A DNA stretch of 18,878 nt, taken from NCBI GenBank assembly GCA_963592205.1, contig CAVAVU010000092.1, positions 1 to 18,878 of the forward strand. Reading direction: 5' to 3'. The position numbers and the translations under genes were made by a program. Numbering within the stretch: the stretch's first letter is position 1; every line of letters starts with the position of its first letter. Below, one piece after another: positions 16,253 through 18,878 of this stretch. The notes under the pieces were generated by a model. The model searched no databases and was not told the DNA's origin. It saw only the letters and a program-made list of their open reading frames with translations. This DNA is from Claveliimonas sp963592205. GTDB taxonomy: Bacteria; Bacillota; Clostridia; Lachnospirales; Lachnospiraceae.

Positions 16253-17116
16253 TTATCTGAGTTCCGGCACTTTTCTGCTGCATGCAATCGCTCTTGCGCC
16301 GTGTCCGATGTGGCAGGCCACACTGAGTGACAGTGGATCCATGTGTACCTCATATCCCGGAAATCTGTTTTCTACTTCCGCTTTCCATTCTTCAGCTTCT
16401 TCAGCTGAGCAGGTATAAGCAACCTGCAGATACATCTCCTGCCCTGCAAAACGTTCTGTCAGATCCTTTTCCATTGCATCTAACATCGTCTTCTTCGCAC
16501 TCTTCCATCCTCTTGCCTTAGAATAGGAATCCAACTTTTCGCCCTGAATGGTGAGAACCGGCTTCAGATTCAGTACAGATCCAATGGCTGCCGCAGCCGG
16601 TGTCACACGACCACCTTTTTTCAGATATTTCAGTGTATCTACGGTAATATATATGCTGGCTTCCAGTTTCTCACGCATCAGAATATCGTGAATCTCTCTC
16701 GCATTCATACCTTTCTCTGCCAGTGCAATGGCATCCAGCACAGACTGTCTCATCGTAACTGAAATACGCTGATTGTCTACCACATACACTTTGCCGTCCA
16801 TATCCTGAGCAAGCATCTGCGCCGTAGCACAGGAACTTGACAGACCACTGGACATTGGGATGTGCACGACTTCATCGTATTTTTCCAGTGCTTTTTCCCA
16901 TATATCCATCACTTCTCCCGGTGACGGCTGCGAAGTAGAAATGTCCGCATCCTGTGTCAGGCGTTCATAAAACTTTTCCTGTGTCAGGGAAATATCTTCG
17001 TAGAACAGTTCTCCGTCAATATAAAAAGGCATCGGCAGCACAATGATTCCCAGTCTTTCCGCCTCTTTCTGTGTAATTCCGCTGTTGCTGTCTGTAACAA
17101 TTGCTACTCCGCTCAT
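16253..17116 (-). CDS. DegV family fatty-acid-binding protein
   Basis: The 287-residue protein belongs to the DegV family; the related FakB proteins present fatty acids to the kinase FakA. Family marks are VTDSNSGI near the N-terminus, TSQPSPGE at 61-68, MSSGLSSSCATA around 88-99 that would contact the carboxylate, YLKKGGRV, and GHGARAI near the C-terminus. GAGAGGAAG lies about 6 bases before the ATG. It follows the UPF0210 gene by 14 bases and ends at the shared terminator, so it is the last gene of the ACT-UPF0210-degV operon. No fakA-like kinase gene is in the window, so a fatty-acid role is expected from the family only. Confidence 0.92.
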   Translation of the reverse strand: MSGVAIVTDSNSGITQKEAERLGIIVLPMPFYIDGELFYEDISLTQEKFYERLTQDADISTSQPSPGEVMDIWEKALEKYDEVVHIPMSSGLSSSCATAQMLAQDMDGKVYVVDNQRISVTMRQSVLDAIALAEKGMNAREIHDILMREKLEASIYITVDTLKYLKKGGRVTPAAAAIGSVLNLKPVLTIQGEKLDSYSKARGWKSAKKTMLDAMEKDLTERFAGQEMYLQVAYTCSAEEAEEWKAEVENRFPGYEVHMDPLSLSVACHIGHGARAIACSRKVPELR

Positions 17117-17130
17117 GTGTAACTTCCTCT

Positions 17131-18495
17131 CTAATTCTTAAAACTATGTATCGGTGCAGGGATGCGTCCCTGTCTGTTAATAAATGCACTGCAGTCAAAC
17201 TGATTTACCGGCATGATCGGTGCATATCCAAGCAGACCGCCAAATTCCGCAGTGTCTCCTACATCTTTGCCAATAACCGGAACCAGACGAACTGCTGTCG
17301 TCTTATTATTTACCATACCAAGTGCCATCTCATCCGCGATAATGCCGGAAATGGTTGCTGCACTCGTCTTACCAGGAATTGCAATCATATCCAGACCTAC
17401 CGAACATACGCAGGTCATAGCTTCCAGTTTTTCCAGATTCAATGCGCCAAGCTTCACTGCATCGATCATTCCCTGATCTTCACTGACTGGAATAAATGCA
17501 CCGCTTAAGCCGCCTACATAAGAAGATGCCATTACTCCGCCCTTCTTTACCTGATCATTCAGCATAGCAAGTGCTGCGGTCGTGCCAGGTGCACCGACAC
17601 GTTCCAGACCGATCTCTTCCAGAATCTCAGCTACACTATCGCCAACTGCCGGAGTTGGTGCCAGAGACAGATCGATAATTCCAAACGGGATACCCATACG
17701 TTTGGATGCCTCACCAGCTACCAGCTGTCCTACTCGGGTAATCTTAAACGCTGTCTTCTTAATCATCTCACACAGTTCCTCAAAGCCCTTGCCGCGTACC
17801 TGCTCGATAGCTTTCTTCACAACGCCCGGTCCGCTGACACCTACATTGATCACTGCATCTCCTTCTGTAACACCAAGAAACGCTCCAGCCATAAACGGAT
17901 TATCATCCGGTGCATTACAGAACACTACCAGTTTCGCACATCCCAGCGAATCATTGTCTTTGGTGGCTTCCGCTGTCTCTTTTACAATCTCGCCACACAG
18001 GCGCACTGCGTCCATGTTAATTCCGGCACGTGTAGATCCCACATTGATAGAACTGCATACACGCTCCGTACATGCCAGTGCCTTTGGCACGGAACGGATC
18101 AGATTCTCCTCACTGGTGGTCATAGCCTTGGATACCAGTGCCGAATATCCACCGATAAAATTCACACCGACTTCTTTTGCAGCCTTGTCCAGAGTCTTCG
18201 CGATCTCCACAAAATCGTCCGGTGTCTTGCAGGCAGCCGCACCTACCAGTGCGATCGGTGTGATAGAAATACGCTTATTTACGATCGGGATACCAAATTC
18301 CCGTTCAATATCCTGTCCGGTACTTACCAGATTACCGGCAAGCGATGTAATCTTCTTATAAATATTATCATTTAATTTATCAAGATCCGAATCGATGCAG
18401 TCCATCAGGCTGATGCCCAATGTGATAGTTCTGACATCCAGATTCTCCTGCTCGATCATTTTATTCGTTTCATTTACTTCATATACGCTAATCAT
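17131..18495 (-). CDS. UPF0210 (DUF711/PFL) family protein
   Basis: The 454-residue cytoplasmic protein matches the UPF0210/DUF711 family, whose biochemical role is not established to my knowledge. Recognisable conserved stretches are VNKRISITPIALVG, GVNFIGGYSALV, SINVGSTRAGINMDAV, INVGVSGPGVV, IIDLSLAPTPAVGDSVAEIL and GAPGTTAALAMLNDQVKKGG. Structural relatives resemble the pyruvate formate-lyase barrel, but I see no glycyl-radical motif near the C-terminus, so enzyme activity of that type is unlikely. AAGGAAAA lies just before the ATG. The gene sits 33 bases after the ACT-domain gene; the same pair is found in streptococci, which suggests the ACT protein regulates or partners it. Confidence 0.92.
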   Translation of the reverse strand: MISVYEVNETNKMIEQENLDVRTITLGISLMDCIDSDLDKLNDNIYKKITSLAGNLVSTGQDIEREFGIPIVNKRISITPIALVGAAACKTPDDFVEIAKTLDKAAKEVGVNFIGGYSALVSKAMTTSEENLIRSVPKALACTERVCSSINVGSTRAGINMDAVRLCGEIVKETAEATKDNDSLGCAKLVVFCNAPDDNPFMAGAFLGVTEGDAVINVGVSGPGVVKKAIEQVRGKGFEELCEMIKKTAFKITRVGQLVAGEASKRMGIPFGIIDLSLAPTPAVGDSVAEILEEIGLERVGAPGTTAALAMLNDQVKKGGVMASSYVGGLSGAFIPVSEDQGMIDAVKLGALNLEKLEAMTCVCSVGLDMIAIPGKTSAATISGIIADEMALGMVNNKTTAVRLVPVIGKDVGDTAEFGGLLGYAPIMPVNQFDCSAFINRQGRIPAPIHSFKN

Positions 18496-18528
18496 GATTT
18501 TCCTTTGCCTCCGCTATGGATTTATGTC

Positions 18529-18801
18529 TTACAGTCTGTGCATCTTTTCGAAAATTTCTTCTCTCTGGCAGTGAATTTTGACACCAATTTCCCCGCCAAG
18601 TGATTCCAGCTCTGACGCATATTCCTGAAATTCCTTCGAAGCTCCGGCTACATCCACGATCATTATCATATTAAAGAAGTCATCAATGATAGTCTGCGAA
18701 ATATCCAGGATATTAATTCCTGTCTCCGCAAGATAAGTACATACCTTTGCAATAATGCCTACAGTATCTTTTCCAACTACAGTAATCACACACTTTTTCA
18801 T
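18529..18801 (-). CDS. ACT domain protein (UPF0237 family)
   Basis: This 90-residue protein is a single ACT domain followed by a short C-terminal helix. ACT domains bind small ligands, often amino acids, at a dimer interface. The family pattern is clear: MKKCVITVVGKDTVGIIAKV, then a helix, then TGINILDISQTIIDDFFNMIMIVD. GGAGG lies 7 bases before the ATG. It precedes the UPF0210 gene in the same operon, an arrangement kept in other Firmicutes. A ligand-sensing regulatory role is inferred; the ligand is unknown. Confidence 0.93.
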   Translation of the reverse strand: MKKCVITVVGKDTVGIIAKVCTYLAETGINILDISQTIIDDFFNMIMIVDVAGASKEFQEYASELESLGGEIGVKIHCQREEIFEKMHRL

Positions 18802-18814
18802 TTTCTTCCTCCTG

Positions 18815-18878
18815 TTAAACGTAATAATCTCTCGGAATCTTCAGCCCAATAAAATCAAGGTTTTCAGATTCCTCTTTT
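18815..18878 (-). CDS. 3' end of an unidentified gene, cut by the window edge
   Basis: One minus-strand frame is open from the window edge for 20 codons, reading KEESENLDFIGLKIPRDYYV and then TAA at 18817-18815. The composition looks coding, and the stop lies just upstream of the ACT gene's GGAGG with no terminator between. It is probably the end of an upstream gene in the same operon. The fragment is too short to assign a family, and a chance open frame cannot be excluded. Confidence 0.5.
   Translation of the reverse strand, partial: KEESENLDFIGLKIPRDYYV

Noticed and set aside
17582..18361. Long open frame of 259 codons on the plus strand
   Set aside because: It lies wholly antisense to the well-recognised UPF0210 gene, has no ribosome binding site and its translation is Ser/Pro/Thr-rich, as expected from a reversed codon frame.
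17131..18495. UPF0210 protein as an active pyruvate formate-lyase-type glycyl radical enzyme
   Set aside because: No RVxGY-type glycyl radical motif is seen near the C-terminus and no activase gene is nearby.

Overview
The window looks like ordinary chromosome from a low-to-mid GC Gram-positive anaerobe. The most likely home is class Clostridia, family Lachnospiraceae (Blautia/Dorea/Mediterraneibacter-like); this is inferred from protein style and gene order, not from a database search. Nearly all genes lie on the minus strand and are tightly packed with strong GGAGG-type ribosome binding sites. The one exception is an ABC-F ATPase gene at 14274-16190. I saw no tRNA, rRNA, CRISPR array, insertion sequence or prophage gene.

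Layout, in transcription order (right to left on the minus strand). (1) 18878-16253: the 3' tail of an unidentified gene, then an operon of an ACT-domain protein (UPF0237), a UPF0210/DUF711 protein and a DegV-family lipid-binding protein. It ends in an 18-bp bidirectional terminator shared with the convergent ABC-F gene. (2) 14274-13480: the ABC-F gene and rex diverge from a short intergenic region. The rex promoter there is near-consensus and carries a Rex half-operator inside its spacer. (3) 13385-9477: nnr (NAD(P)HX repair), alr (alanine racemase), mazF (endoribonuclease toxin) and a CBS/CorC-domain protein form a compact operon. (4) 9421-7922: yebC has its own promoter, followed by tepA, a ClpP-like serine protease. 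The tepA Shine-Dalgarno is built into the hairpin of the preceding terminator. (5) 7813-1454: ftsK/spoIIIE with a good promoter, then fhs, folD and a zinc-ribbon/TPR membrane protein. (6) 1316-135: an iron-containing alcohol dehydrogenase interrupted by one in-frame TAA.

Functional threads. fhs and folD give the folate one-carbon steps (formate to 5,10-methylene-THF), used in biosynthesis and, where present, in the methyl branch of acetogenesis. Rex (NADH/NAD+ sensor), Nnr (repair of damaged NAD(P)H) and the NAD-linked alcohol dehydrogenase point to redox housekeeping in a fermenter. FtsK, Alr, TepA and YebC are general cell functions.

I found no clear new defence or mobile system. The most unusual points are the nonsense-interrupted dehydrogenase, three-way alternative hairpins between the zinc-ribbon gene and that dehydrogenase, the tepA ribosome binding site inside a terminator stem, a MazF with no MazE antitoxin gene beside it, and a zinc-ribbon/TPR/chitobiase-C-like membrane protein coupled to the folate genes.
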